A stretch of 64,000 nucleotides of DNA from Phoronis australis (taxonomy: Eukaryota; Phoronida; Phoronidae): NCBI GenBank assembly GCA_002633005.1, contig NMRA01000297.1, positions 338,993 to 402,992 on the forward strand, written 5' to 3'. Shown in pieces: positions 12,731-25,049 of this stretch. A model generated the notes under the pieces. The model ran no database searches. It had not been told where the DNA came from and saw nothing but the letters and a program-made list of their open reading frames with translations. Each line of letters starts with the position of its first letter. Positions within the stretch are counted from its first letter, which is position 1. The translations under genes were made by a program, and so were the position numbers.

Positions 12731-15700
12731 ACCTTATTTAGTGGCTTCCATTCTAACTCGTTTATCCAAAAAACTAGGCTTTGTCAACTAGTAAAAGTAT
12801 ATATTTTCTGAACAAAAACAGATCAGGTAATATAAAAATGTGTTTTGTATTGATGTACCATTATTATTATTACGTTAACACCTTTTTAAGTCAGAATTTC
12901 ATTTTTAAGAAAGGCAAAATAGAAACCTTTTTAAATGAAAACATCACAAATTACTTCAAAAACTTTGTTAGGATTTTTTGATTAGTCGTTTCGTTTGGTT
13001 TCTATGACATATCAAATCAAATCACAAAACGTAGATTTTTTGTAAAAAATAGAAGCCGAATTAGTGTTTGTTGCATTATGCAAAAACAAGGCCTTTTCTT
13101 TTGAAAATTCTTACAGGTTTTCTGAAATTTGTGATTAATTATTGAGTTTGAAAAGTTTAAGCGAATTCCACCAAGCCGTTTTCGAGAACTCGTGTTCCTA
13201 AGTTCAAATAAAGTCGATTTGCCGAAGCCGAGAAAAACCCCGCTAAACAATGACGAGTGAAAATCTCAGTCTTCGGTTAATTATTCGGTGAAAACTTGTT
13301 TTCGGCAAATATAACTTACACATGCCTAACCATGTTAACTATTTCAACATTTACTCGCAATGTCAACTGAATTTGCAGTGCGTAATTAACTTAATTATCA
13401 TTAAAACACACCGTCCTCAGCCACGACTGTTACCGTTGTGTGACATAGTCTGTGCAGATCACGCGCCGGGAAACAGATACGAAACCAAGTAAGAAAAGGA
13501 TAACTAAAACCGAGTCTGAAATGTCAATTTACTTATTAAATTAAGGAATTTGGGTTAAGACTTATCTCATTTCAGTGACAAATTGCTCTGTACATGACCA
13601 CAGAGGAGTGAGGCGACTCGTAGCATTCATTCTCAACCATCGCATGCGCGCACACAGCGTAAAATAACGGGGCTCTAGTTTTTGACTATGTGGACCTCTT
13701 ACAAACAAAAAGCGGGGGACTAAAAATTGGGTATGACGTTCAGAGCTATAAATTGTCCATTCACGTTTTTTTAGTGGATTTTTGTCTCGTTTAGTTCTCG
13801 GACTCTTTGTTTCTTTGAGGAGATTTTGTGTCGTTCCAGCCCCCTCAGAATTTAGGTTTGAGGTATCTTTACTCAAGTGTGGGGAGTACACGGGAAAATG
13901 CGGTTTGGCTGTGTACGAGGTGGTTCGTATAGTCAAGAAACACAAGAGATGAATCTTGACTAGTATATTGAAGACTGTCAACGAATGATGAGAACAACTC
14001 TCAATGCGGAGAACAAACTACTAATCAACTCATACATATGTATATGTATGAGTACTGAAGCTACTGATACTACTTAAAATATAGTGAAAGTGATATATAT
14101 AGAGACCTGAGAAACACGAATTAACCAATGAAATTAATGAACAAATAAAGGATGCACTATGCTGATGATAAACAGTTCTGGGAAAGGAAGTATTACTCAT
14201 CTTCTGCATGCGGAGAAAGTGGTAGTAAACAACAACTGTAAGTGCAGATGTAATACGGTGACTAAACTAAACAAGTAATGAACCAAAAACACAATAACAC
14301 ATTCTGCGACATCAGGAAGAGTTTAGTTTTAGTGACACTAATTTTGTGTCACGTTTCATCTGGTCAGCTCACATCAGCTCAAAGCTGTATAATTATTTTA
14401 CAGCTTTGCGCCAAGGCGAAGTGGTACCCAACCGTATTTTAACGGTAGTCTTAATATGCTGTATACTGTCGACGGATCCACGTCACCCACGGATGACAAA
14501 ACGTGGCGGGGAACCAAGAATCATTAATTTTTCTTTAAAATTAAGAATTCCACAGCTGTTTTCCAAACTAAATGTGCAGTTAGGTGATGTGTTATAAAAG
14601 TATTATACGCGGTTTGAAATCCACTGTAGAAATTCTGTAAACATGCATGTCAACATATTCGGGTACTATCTATTTGTGCGGTATTTTGTCGTATCTGTAG
14701 TGCTACGGCGTAGCGCCAAAACGCTACGTTCTTTCGGTAATTAAATCGCACTATTGCCGATGTTGATAATAAAGTTTTCAAAATTTCACTTTGGTTTTTA
14801 CGGGGAATCTATTTAGTTGAAAAAAACCTCATATGCTCGACAGGGCCAAAGGATTTACCATGGATTATAACAACATTCAAAGTTACTAAATGTAAGGGTC
14901 TCTAATAGTTAAGTAGGTACAAGCAATGCATTTTGATACTTAACCATGATTTGACTCGCTTTCGTCAATGCCGTGGTTTGTTGTTTTTAAATAAAAATTG
15001 CAGTCGGTTAGAGCAAAAATGGTTGACATGTATGCTTTATATAAAGGAATTTTTCGAATAAAGGTTAGCGTGATCACGTGCTTCGTTGAAAGAATGCTTG
15101 GCGACATATCTCGTGAGGTATTGCGTGGTCTTGCGTGTTTGGAATATTTCTAGCCATTTCACGTCTTAGATCTATTCATTCATTCCTACATCCAACTTCA
15201 CAGTATAAATTCGACGGCATATTGGTTTAAGTCCATATAGTCGTCTCACTTGATTGAGTTCAAACAAACATTTATAATTTTGTCGTCAATCTTTTGTATT
15301 CCGCTATCTTTCCTGAATGATTACTTTGTTGAGCACTCCCTAAAAATAATTTCCTGTGGCATTGTAAATCACATTTTGCTCTCTCGTGCAGTATACGGCC
15401 ACGCTCGTCAATATACGCTTGCACAACGCGCGAAAATAACGATGCCCTTTGACAGAGAATTTGTTCACCTACTGCTGTGACCGCAATATTAAGCTATGAG
15501 GTGAGTTTGAAACTTTCACATAGTCCTGGATAGCGAAAAAGGTTAAATTGTATTATGCAAGGTGGTTCTCTGCCACTGCAACCGAATTCAACCTGTTCAC
15601 CGGATTTTTTACATTTTTTGTAAACATCTTGAGTTTCTGTTGATGTCAAAGCATTTTCTTGTAGTTACAAATTTCAGAAATGTTATATCAAATGCTCATC

Positions 15701-15879
15701 ACTGTTCCGCTTCCACAAGACAAATCACGTCTCCTTATTTGGTATAGTAAGACTTAGCCTTGGTACAAAGCTGTACACTAAATATACAGCTTTGCGCCGA
15801 CGTGGGTAAAACGTGGTAAAATAAAATCTGACAAAAAATAGTGTAACTAATAACTACAGTCTTCCTTGAGTAAACTAAA
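12731..15879. other. Interior between the inverted S modules
   Basis: About 3.1 kb. It contains a 139-codon minus-strand frame (13562-13981) with a hydrophobic N-terminus and a basic middle that I do not recognise, and a 26-base palindrome at 14028-14053. The motif ACAGCTTTGCGCC occurs twice (about 14400 and 15786). No transposase or reverse transcriptase could be read. If the flanking modules are terminal repeats, this is the body of a non-autonomous element. Confidence 0.35.
14028..14053. repeat. 26-bp palindrome
   Basis: ACTCATACATAT and ATATGTATGAGT flank a 2-base centre (GT), a perfect 12-bp-arm inverted repeat. No function is apparent. Confidence 0.85.
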
Positions 15880-16500
15880 TTATCTATCAGTGTTGGAAAA
15901 AATGGCGTTCTACCGTTATTCTGCAGCTAAATTTGTGAAGCGATCTTTAGCGACGGCTTTCGGCGCAATGAAATATTGTGTCACCTATTGGCCAGTTTCT
16001 TTTTTCGCCAATTCTTCAATCAACTGTTGTTCTTTCACGAGGTTGTATACACGTCAAAACAGATTATCGGAACTGGTTTCACTTCATTATAAGTTTTTAG
16101 AATTTTGATACCGAAAAACCGAAGTTCAGAAGAAATTTTGCTGCTGCCAAGCTATCACCATCTCCCGAGAGATGTTACAAAGATTTAGGAAATGGCGCGT
16201 GCGCGTGACACGAGCGTACTGATTTCAAAACGACGACATACTTTTCATTGTTAGAAAAGACTTAGAGTTACGCAAGAAAATGACGTTTATTGCATTGTTT
16301 TTCATTTAAACGGCTGTAACGGGCAAGGTGAGTGTCGGTTGTTTCCCAGATTTTGCATGCACTCCATCCTGTCTTAAGCTTTACATGTTGATACAGGTTT
16401 CACAGCGAGGTGACGAGCAGAACTACCCTGGCTGTGTGCAATTTCGCGGTCTACAGAAGAAATACACTTAGCTGTATTTTGACGACTGTCTTCATATAGC
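15880..16500 (+). repeat. Composite repeat, S module, right copy
   Basis: Inverted partner of 12120-12730. On the plus strand the order is a GTGTTGGAAAAAATGGC block, a CACCTATTGGCCAGTTTC block, a TTTAGGAAATGGCGCG block, CGGCTGTAACGGGCAAGGTGAG, and AGAAATACACTTAGCTGTAT. The sequence after it (16520-16660, with a GATACTCAGCTG-like stretch) continues into material shared with 21870-22010 and 24250-24380. This shows the S module to be part of a longer repeated unit. Confidence 0.75.
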
Positions 16501-16832
16501 TAGCTGGCTTAGTACATGTAAGACGTAGACATAGCCGATACTCAGCTGTTAAACAAAACTGAAGTTTCATTGGAAAGTTATTCACCACTTGGTGAAATGG
16601 ATGTAAACCCAAAGAATGGGAGGAAAATTTTTGTTCAGTTTTTTAGTAAAAACCATGTAGGAGCCATGGGCTTTAAACACACGGGATAGTCCGATATGAT
16701 ACGTTTATTCACAAACTTAGTTAACGTTGAATGCATACTGTCAATCCGACAAGGCCGGTTTCACTGAAAAGATATAATGGAATAATAAGTCTCGGGAAAT
16801 ACGTTCACGTTACAATACAATAAAGATGCATA

Positions 16833-16966
16833 TAGATTATTACATGGCGAAGTCGTTATCCCCCATATTCTAGACCCCGAGTGGATTTTGGTGAATTATA
16901 ATTCTCCAAAATCCACTAGGGCTCTAGATAAGGGGGATAACGACTGAGAACATTTAATAATCTATT
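16833..16966. mobile_element. Foldback hairpin, probable MITE
   Basis: Nearly the whole 134 bases is one inverted repeat with arms of about 67 bases and no unpaired loop. The centre is the perfect palindrome GAATTATAATTC at about 16893-16904. Both arms share TCGTTATCCCCC, TCTAGA and AGTGGATTTTGG blocks, with scattered mismatches. The transcript of either strand would fold into a long hairpin. No coding capacity and no clear target duplication are seen. A foldback MITE is the simplest reading. Confidence 0.75.
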
Positions 16967-17480
16967 TATACCACATACTGAACGAGAAATGCTGCAATGA
17001 ATCGATCTACCTTCCTCGACTCGCCTCGACTTTGTAACTACTTTCTATGTCAGAGGCCCGGGGAGGAAGGTCGTGACCTTTTAAGAAAACCGAGCTATTT
17101 TTGTTAAATAATGCTTTTAATCAAAACCAATTGAAAATTTAAACAAAACAAATAATTAAAAGTGAATCTATAAATTAAGGTTTAACAACTATTTTAGCTT
17201 ACTACACGTTTTATCACGCTAAGCTCCGAACGTGAAAATATTATCTGCTAAAGTACATGTAGGATACAACTGGTAACTGAGTATAATGCTCAAGTCAAAG
17301 GACACTACACCCGCATTCAAATTGGAGATCGGTGATTTACAAGTGAAAGAACGTCAGAGAAAAAATTCACTGAATATTGTTTATATGGAAAATGTGAGTC
17401 TTATTTTTCAATGCCCTTTGTTGAACATGCGATTGTTGCGCGTGCTCATTTAAGTATTTTGTTTTCACTTTGATGACGTC

Positions 17481-17560
17481 GGCTGCTGAGTGGTGCAGTG
17501 GTTAAGTCGACGACCCGAAACTCTTGTGGCCCGGGCTCGAAACTGGCCTTGGTTCCCGCC
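17481..17560 (+). repeat. tRNA-like SINE head or degenerate tRNA
   Basis: A box-A-like TGGTGCAGTGGTTAAG (17491-17506) is followed 42 bases later by a box-B-like GGGCTCGAAAC (17533-17543). Both match the internal RNA polymerase III promoter consensus with few changes. The cloverleaf stems are poor, and no clean acceptor stem closes around them. This suggests the tRNA-derived head of a SINE rather than a working tRNA. The tail of the element was not resolved. Confidence 0.45.
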
Positions 17561-17899
17561 GAAGAGTTATAAACTGAATGGATTATTACACTGTTGTATT
17601 GGCCATTCGAGGCTAATATTGTGGTATAAACAGTCATACAGTATGTGCAAAACAGTGTACAATACGAGAAACAGCCAGTAGTATGAAAAAACAAAAACTT
17701 TCAATAATATTGGCTCTAGGCTCCTCGAAGAAAAAACATCGTTAGTGTTAAAGTAGTGGTACAAGATAAGAAGGCGCGATAGTATAGGAACGTCGGTTAT
17801 ATAAGAGGCTTGAGCCAATTTACACATGTAACATTACGCAACCTTACGCACTACGAAATAAAATAGTACATCAACAAACCAAATCATTATCCCCTTGAC

Positions 17900-18275
17900 T
17901 CCTTTAAAAAACCTCAAACGGTCTTACCTGCTATATTTATCCTCATTTCATCTTCATATAACAACAACGAATCAAATCATCAGCCATCCTCTACCCTAAG
18001 TTTTTGACCTAGTGACGTCATGTATTGACCCGATTGCAGCCAAAGGGTCCCATGAACGCTTTAGTACATGAGTTCACCGGTAGGTTAAAAACAGCAAATG
18101 ATGGAGACACAAGTGAAAAGTAAAAAATCGAATCTTCGAGTGAAGAAGTTCTTTCGAAGGGCTTGATTTCCGATCAGTTATATTCGCTGTATTATTTCTT
18201 GAGATAAATGTGTTCGTGCAATCGCAATTTCGACGCGTGCGAGTTAATGTTGGACGAGCAATTCGAGTCACTTTC
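17900..18275 (+). repeat. Composite repeat, R module, copy 1
   Basis: It shares ordered blocks with 24410-24780 and with the two halves 22030-22187 plus 24151-24310. The shared blocks include a TGACGTCATG block, GAGTTCACCG, AAGTTCTTTCGAAGGGC, and a downstream block ending in CAATTCGAGTC. It is diverged by many substitutions and short indels and is not coding. The 106-codon minus-strand frame at 18192-18512 starts outside it and has no recognisable domain. Confidence 0.65.
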
Positions 18276-20110
18276 AATCACAGGCGCTTGGATTTCCAGA
18301 GCACTCATAACCATATGTAAGAAACATAAAGGTTGGACACTAAAACTTTGCCAAGCCGAGGCTCCCAACTTCAACTGTCCAAAATCCAAATAAAATCGTG
18401 CACCTCCCTCAGTCTGGTATTGCATAAACCTTCGAAGCTTTATCTTTCCTAGATCCCCATAACTGTCTCCGTGAGTGACGAATTGGCGATGGAATTTCCA
18501 AAATAATCTCAAAACTCGGAATTCAAGGACCTAAATTGCTAAACATGGCGGATTTCAGTTGTGCTTCAACTTGTACGCCTGTCGTAGGTGAAACTTCGAG
18601 TTTGAGCAAGCAACCTATATTTCAAATCCAATAATTTTAATCCAAAACTCAACTAATTGAGAATGTTAAAGTTAGTGTTTTAATGATCATTTGTAACTTT
18701 ATTCCATCCACTGAAGGCTCATTTTAGCCCTTAACTTAGAATTTTATTGCATAAACTGGCGTATCTTGTTTCTCATCTTGACATCACGCACTTTTTTGAT
18801 TGAAGCACAACACACACTCGGCCAGGAAAAGCAGTCCGTGCAAGTATTACAATGCGCGTGGCCGACGAGTTAACTCAGTGGTTTTGGCCAAAGGTAAAAC
18901 CTTCATAAGAAATCACAGTACACAAAAAAACTTCGCATATCAATACAGTATCAGGATAATTTATATTTGACACAAATATCTGAGTAGTTACATTTGTTTG
19001 GCAATGATATTTTTAAAGTGCTCTCTGCTTCTCATGACCAAGTAGTCGAGGGATTGACGGCGCGCGAAAATAGACTTTCGGATTTAGCTCGGGAACGTCC
19101 TTCAAAAACGCGGATGTGCGAAGACCGTCTGCCATGACATCAAAGAATAAGTTCCTTGAATTTGTGATTTTGGCATTCTTTTGGCATTTTTGTCGCCAAA
19201 TCACCACTCGAAAGCAATTTGAAGAGAGGTATTCTAAGAGTTGTTCGGTGCTAGTTTCGTGGAGTTCCATGCACATTAGAGAAGAAAATTTTGAGGAAAC
19301 AGATTTCGGGTGTCCAACATTTATGTTTTCTTACATATAGTAGTGAGTGACGTCATTTGCGATCGAGGAACAGATAAACCCAAGCGCCTGTGCTTTCAAT
19401 GTGCGGACTTTCAACCCAACTTTAAGTGTTGTTTTACCGACTAAACATAGTCGTAGCAAATTTCCATAACATGGATAACGTGACCTTTAAAAATGCAATG
19501 GCGACTTCAAGCAGCAGCAATAGGGCCGTCCCGCATTACACAGCGACACTCAAATCTCGCTGTATTTACCCACAATGCCATAAACATTCGTCAGCCACAT
19601 TTGCTGCCTCGCTTTTGTGCCACCATAGATTATAGACAACAGATTCGCAACTCCGACATTTTCTTGCTGTACTATCGTAAAGGAGGTGCCAATCTCCTAA
19701 ACTAGCAGTTTCAGTTTCCGGTTATTGTTTGCTGACAGGAAATTATCGTATCTATTTTACTGGCCACTGCAACGAAAAAAAGTAATACTTTCGGCATTTA
19801 AACGCTGTTGAAAGTCTTCCAATAATAGAACCGTCGATATGGTAAGCACTTTTGGCACCCGACCACACAACAGACGACCATGATTATCGGACGACGCTTT
19901 TGTCGGAAGGAAAACTTGCTAATTTTGCCAGGTGTCGCTAGTGAATAATGACGTCACGACTTATGCGTAAGATCACAAATTCCATCCATTGAAATTATAC
20001 GGAGTTGGCGGTCCATGTACTACTGTCTATGGTGTCATTGAAGTTTCACATGTTATATTGCTATTGTCTGATTTTTAGAAGTTTTTCTCTGTCGGAATAC
20101 TCTATTAGTC
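18276..20110. other. No confident gene
   Basis: An 87-codon minus-strand frame at 19013-19276 and a 69-codon plus-strand frame at 19426-19635 have no recognisable family. An ATG at 18545 (ATGGCGGATTTC) opens a 29-codon frame rich in Cys and Ser that might be a first exon, but no donor or partner exon could be matched. Confidence 0.35.
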
Positions 20111-20117
20111 CTTCCAA

Positions 20118-20226
20118 TGCCAACGAAGTATCACTGCTCTTCTGTGGGTTGCAATTCCGACGTGAGAATCTTTGATGAATTGGACAAATACCCATGGATG
20201 CGTGATCTGAGTTCTTTGGCTTCCTG
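20118..20226 (+). pseudogene. Possible zinc-finger (THAP-like) N-terminus
   Basis: An ATG-initiated frame of about 36 codons begins MPTKYHCSSVGCNSD. A Met-Pro start followed by a C-x4-C pair is the usual opening of a THAP zinc finger. A further stretch containing a LPDND-like motif lies just downstream in another frame, after an in-frame stop (TGA near 20226). The second Cys and His of the finger are not found. I read this as a weak candidate for a decayed THAP-type transposase or host fragment. Confidence 0.25.
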
Positions 20227-21019
20227 ACAACGATGAGAGAATGAGAGACGAAAACGTGCCTGATTTCCGAAACGGGGTCATGCTTTTCTAATCTCCGGGA
20301 CGAACTAGAATTCTATCACCTTGTATTCCGGAACGGCCCTATTGATTTAAGTCCTAATATTTTAAAATTAGCCATAGCGTATCCTAGTAGTCAGTTATAT
20401 TCTAAAATGCTTTTGGAATTCTGTTGTTTCACTGGCTTGCCTCATATTGGGCTGTAGATCCCAGGTTCGGACTGAGTCGGCACATAATAATCTTCAATCC
20501 GTTTATATCCATCTTATCAGACAGGTTTTTCTCGAATGAAGAGAGCTTGCGAACATTTACAATCTATCATAAGTGTGAGGATGATTAGAGACTGTGCAGT
20601 TACGACAGTGTTTTGCATTTTCGCTTATTTCAAAAATCATGAATTTCATGGAAATTCTCTCACATGGGAAAGAGAAGAACTCTTGTAGGTGAGGTTAGGA
20701 TATGACACTTTCGCCAGAAATTGTTTACAAGAGAGTTTTCTTTAAAACAACGCGACCAGTCTTAAGCTTGTAGGAAAACTCGGTGTTTTGGTAATATCCA
20801 GTCCCCAAGTTAAATGTGCCAGCAGGGTTAATATTCAGAGCATGAAGCCTAATTCTAAAATTAAAAGGAAGTAAATCACAAAAAGAAGATAGTGAATGTC
20901 AAATGAGAAAACAAGGATTCGTGAAATTCATAACAAATTATCGGAGTTAATCTCACTATGGTTACGAGTTTTTATTAATCCAATGATGTTACTGGCAAAC
21001 CGAATGTTAGTCCAAAATT

Positions 21020-21345
21020 TATTTCGCCGAAGTGGCCATCGTCTCCTGGAAGCGATCGAATTGTTTTAAACTTGCACATACGCGTGTCACAAGCGTGTCA
21101 TCGTTAATTAATGAGAGACCGTTCTTATTACAAAAAAACGGAGAATAACCCAAGAAAATGACATTCGTCAGGCATTTTACTATTTTAACGCTAGAAATGG
21201 TCAAGGTGAGTGCCGATTGGCAAGCACACCCATCGGTCGTTAGGTGTAAATGTTGATGTAAATTTCATGAGCTGTCGCAAGGTCGTGTAGCATCTCTAGG
21301 TGTACGCAGTTGGTAAACCAAAAACAGGTTAGGAAGTCCGTAAAA
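21020..21345 (+). repeat. Composite repeat, S module, copy 3
   Basis: Diverged direct copy of part of 15880-16500. The best-kept blocks are CAAGAAAATGAC, AACGCTAGAAATGGTCAAGGTGAGTG split by small changes, and a following TGTTGATGTAAATTTCATGAG region. It is continued by sequence shared with 16520-16660 at about 21870-22010. Confidence 0.55.
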
Positions 21346-22029
21346 TTTAATACCACTCTCGAATTCCAGCAGCACACGTTGAAATTACAATTGCATGGTT
21401 ACATAATATGGCGAATATAACTGCTTGCAAATCAAGCCTTCAAAGGACATCATTGACATGGAGTTTCGATGTTTTAATGGTCGGCGTCACTTATCCATTG
21501 TCATTTTCCCAGTCGCGAACTGAGGAACTAAGTAATTCATTTGGATTTATTGGCTGCCATTACCTCAAAAACTGAGCGTACAATCGGTGGAAAACGACTT
21601 AATTTGTCGTTAGAAAAAAGTGAAAAGAGGCGAAATATGACTAGGTATGAACGTGTAAAGTTCTTTAAAAATGTTAAGTATATTCCATATCCATTTCACT
21701 TATTGGTGAGAAACATTTCGATGGCCCTTCAGCTCTGAGCTAAGTATTGCCTAGTTTCAATACAGCTTTCTGCTTGGTTACATGGCTAATAGCCAACTAG
21801 CTAGCTGCATTAAAATTACGTCAAAATACAACTCGGATCCACGTATGTTACCTTCAAATAGGCACAACCACACCCTTAGCCAATATTCAGCTCAAAAACA
21901 GCAGAAGGACCATCGACACGTTTTCACATATTCGTGAAAGGGAACTTAATGAAAATCAGGAGAATTGGGGGAATATACTTGTTTGAGTGAACTAGCTGGC
22001 CTACTGAAGTAATCAAAATTATTTAGAAT

Positions 22030-22187
22030 ATTTATAGAACCGTAAACGGCCTTGCCCGGTTATCATTCACGTCTTCTAACCTTTCTGTAATCACGACAAA
22101 TCAAATCGTATGACATTTTCACTTTCAGTTTTTGATCTTTGTAATAAAGTCATGTTGAGACCGCTAAATGAATGAATAAATGAATGC
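22030..22187 (+). repeat. Composite repeat, R module, left half of interrupted copy
   Basis: It begins with GAACCGTAAACGG and ends in GAATGC immediately before the TTAA target of the transposon at 22192. The right half resumes at 24151 with GTTCACGAGTTCACCGC. Joined across the TTAA, the two halves line up with the uninterrupted copy at 24410-24780. Confidence 0.7.
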
Positions 22188-22191
22188 TTAA

Positions 22192-24146
22192 AGGAGTATG
22201 CCACCCGATTTAATTGGTATTTTTACCGTCATAATCAGTCTATATCCACGTCACCTCCTATGCGGTCGACCTTACCTCGCCAAGAGGCGTCACGGTAACT
22301 CGCAAGGAAGGTGAGAAATGACACAGCGACGTCAGTGGCTCTTCTGCAGAGTGAGTGCCGCTATGCCCTCTTGTGCGAACTATGAATAAGTGAGGAATGC
22401 GGGTATATCGTTTTTTCGATCTCCTCAAGAGCCCACAATACTTCGGAAGTGGTTCGCGGTAGTGAAGAATGAAATGTACGCCGTTAATACCAAGTATGAG
22501 GCAGTGAAACTTCTTCGTGTCTGTCAGTGGACTGCATTTCGTCAGATCGGTTGTTGATCGGTTTTTGAGAATTGGAGAATTGTAGTTGGCCATGAAAATA
22601 TTGGCAGTTACAATTAATTCAAGGCGTGAGAACATAACGTTTTATATAACCAGTTTGATGACTGAGTCGCTCATGCGGCTTCTGTTTGGTCCTCTGGGTG
22701 TAGGATGTTTTCGTCAGCCAGTTTTATTGCTCAGCCTTAAAAAACGTCATAAGCACAATTCTGTTTAAATGCGGCGCAAACTCAGGATGCGCCTCTCTAA
22801 GAAGGCGTTTCACTTGCGGAATTTCGTGGCAGCTAACGCGCAAGCGTCAGTCGTTTCTATTATCGTGGACTTACAGATAGCTCACTGACACCATGACAAG
22901 TCATTCAAACGATTTTCAGAACTATCTATATGTTCCGTTGTCTGTGCACGTTCACGGAGCCTCTCTCTTATTTCTTGATCAGTGTATTTCGGTTCGATTT
23001 GATAGCCTGTGAAACCTAACGATCAACCTGTGAAGTCTTCGTCGGATAAGCACTCGTCTAAGTCGGGATTGCGAGTTGACGTTTATTGTGCGTTCTGCAG
23101 TTCAAAATGAATTATTTTCACCCTAACTAATGCTTATATAAAATTGAAACAAGGTCTGTCTCATTAGATACAATTTGTAATGCATTGGATTGTTCGAGAG
23201 TGCAAATGTTTGGAGAAGCCAGCAATGAATAAATCACTGCGTTACCAGCTTTAGATGCAATGAACTCATTGACCGGGTACCGAGGCCGTGTTAGCGTATA
23301 GTATGCTAAATCAGTGTCTGCTGACAGAAAGCTGTTGTGAAACAGAATAATCTTATCTTATATCCTCTGGTCAGATGTTAGGAGAATCTTCATTTAGATA
23401 TTCATAATAATTATACATTATTCAAATCATTGTTACGTTTAACTTTTGCCATGACTGCTCTGTGGAAGGGTCACCAACTTCGCGACACCCGACCAGCTAG
23501 TAAGTAAATTTGCAGTTTCGCGGCTAATTCACCAAAATAATCACATACACATTTGTTCTTTGGCTCAGTAATATAGTCTAGCTGAGTTTCCAACTTTGGC
23601 TGGTTTATGTTCGTGATGCCTTCAGTCCGGCCGCGACGGGCCTGATCGGGTTCCGAGCCACTGACCGGGATAGCAAGCGTTTTGTGTGTTTAGAACTGAA
23701 AAATGCGTTTAAAATTACATCACAGAGATAATTTCTCTTGTCTGTATTTCACGGACGAATAATTTGAATTTATCACCAAACAAACCTCAAACTACGCGAC
23801 CGACCTACCGAACTCTGTTGGCTACGATATGTTCAAATGCCTAAAATCCGTAACAGCGAAATAAAATAACACGTTTGTTCAATAACTCGGTGTATTTGTA
23901 AGGGCTTTACATCGAATTCTGATGATTTATTGGAGTAAAACGATGAATTCAAACGGTAAGCTGACACCAATAAGCGTGTTGTGAACTGCTGAACAGACTG
24001 CATTCGAACCTCTGACGTCATTGTTTAAAACCGACACATCCGTCTGCCTTCAAGTGTCATTTAAAAGAACTGTACTTGCTGTTATCGAGTGCAACTACTC
24101 GATCTAAATGGATACAAACTAACGTGTTTTTGGGTGACATACTCCT
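22192..24146. mobile_element. TTAA-flanked DNA transposon, copy 1 (1,955 bp)
   Basis: The ends are inverted repeats: AGGAGTATGCCACCCG on the left, and the right end reads AGGAGTATGTCACCC on the opposite strand. TTAA lies on both sides (22188-22191 and 24147-24150). TTAA duplication is the hallmark of the piggyBac and Kolobok superfamilies. The interior is homologous to the second copy at 41211-42865. A minus-strand frame at 22258-22635 (125 codons) carries a VHFILHY motif also present in that copy. No full transposase is readable, so the element looks non-autonomous or decayed. The YQFEL-acidic stretch in the sister copy leans towards Kolobok-related proteins, but this is weak. Confidence 0.8.
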
Positions 24147-24150
24147 TTAA

Positions 24151-24310
24151 GTTCACGAGTTCACCGCTACGTAAAAATAAAAATGGCGGAGTGACAAGCG
24201 ACTAGCAAAAAGGCGAGTGTTGGTGTGAATAAGTTCTTTCGAAGGGCATGGTGTCCTAGCCAATACTCAACTCTGAAACGGTCAGCTGGAGGGCCATCGA
24301 AAAGTTTGTT
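24151..24310 (+). repeat. Composite repeat, R module, right half of interrupted copy
   Basis: It starts directly after the right TTAA with GTTCACGAGTTCACCGC and continues through an AAAATGGCGGAGTGACAAGC block and TTCTTTCGAAGGGC. It then passes into the linking sequence shared with 16520-16660 and 21870-22010. Confidence 0.7.
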
Positions 24311-24409
24311 TTAACAAAGTTGTGATATGGATAAAAATCAAAAAATGGGAGAAAACACTTGTTGATTGCCTAGTTCAAATCAAAGTGAATTCCGTTGACA
24401 TGTGTAGGG

Positions 24410-24780
24410 AACCGTACATGTTCTTACCGGTTATATTTCGACTCCTTTTACCTTTCTGTAACAGCTACAAATTAAATTGCCTGTCATCTTCTGCTCTCAG
24501 GTTTTGACTTAATGACGTCATGAAGTGACCTGAATGGCAGCCAATGAGCTAAGTGAATGTTTTAGTTCACGAGCTTAACGCTAGGTAAAAAGGAAAATGA
24601 CGCAGTGACAAGCAAATAGTAAAAAAATCGAATTTTCGATTGGAATACATGTAAGTTCTCTCGAATGACATGATTTCTGAGTAGTTACATTCGTTGCGTT
24701 ATTTCTATGGATAAATAGGTTCACGCGATGGTAATTTCGACGTGCAAGTTTATTTTTGGTGTTCAATTCGAGTCTAATAT
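24410..24780 (+). repeat. Composite repeat, R module, uninterrupted copy
   Basis: It contains GAACCGTA, TAATGACGTCATGAAGTGAC, GAATGTTTTAGTTCACGAG, and a block ending in CAATTCGAGTC. It serves as the unoccupied counterpart of the copy split by the TTAA transposon. The reading frames inside it are short and not conserved between copies. Confidence 0.7.
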
Positions 24781-25049
24781 GTATGAAGCTAAATTTTAAA
24801 GTTTCAAGGTATGGATTTTTAACCCCGTTTTAGGGTGGTTTACTGACTATTTACAGACTTGTATCAAAACACAACATGTGAATTAATATAGATCTTGAAA
24901 GATCACACCATCCTGGTAGTTTTGCTCGTCAGGACTGGACTAGTTGCATACACAACGGTGTCTCTATACAAACCCTAAAACTGTTTTAATTGAGTTTTAC
25001 ACTGACGTGACCAAGAACTGCCCTACTGTTATTTGTGAAAAAGTCTGAG

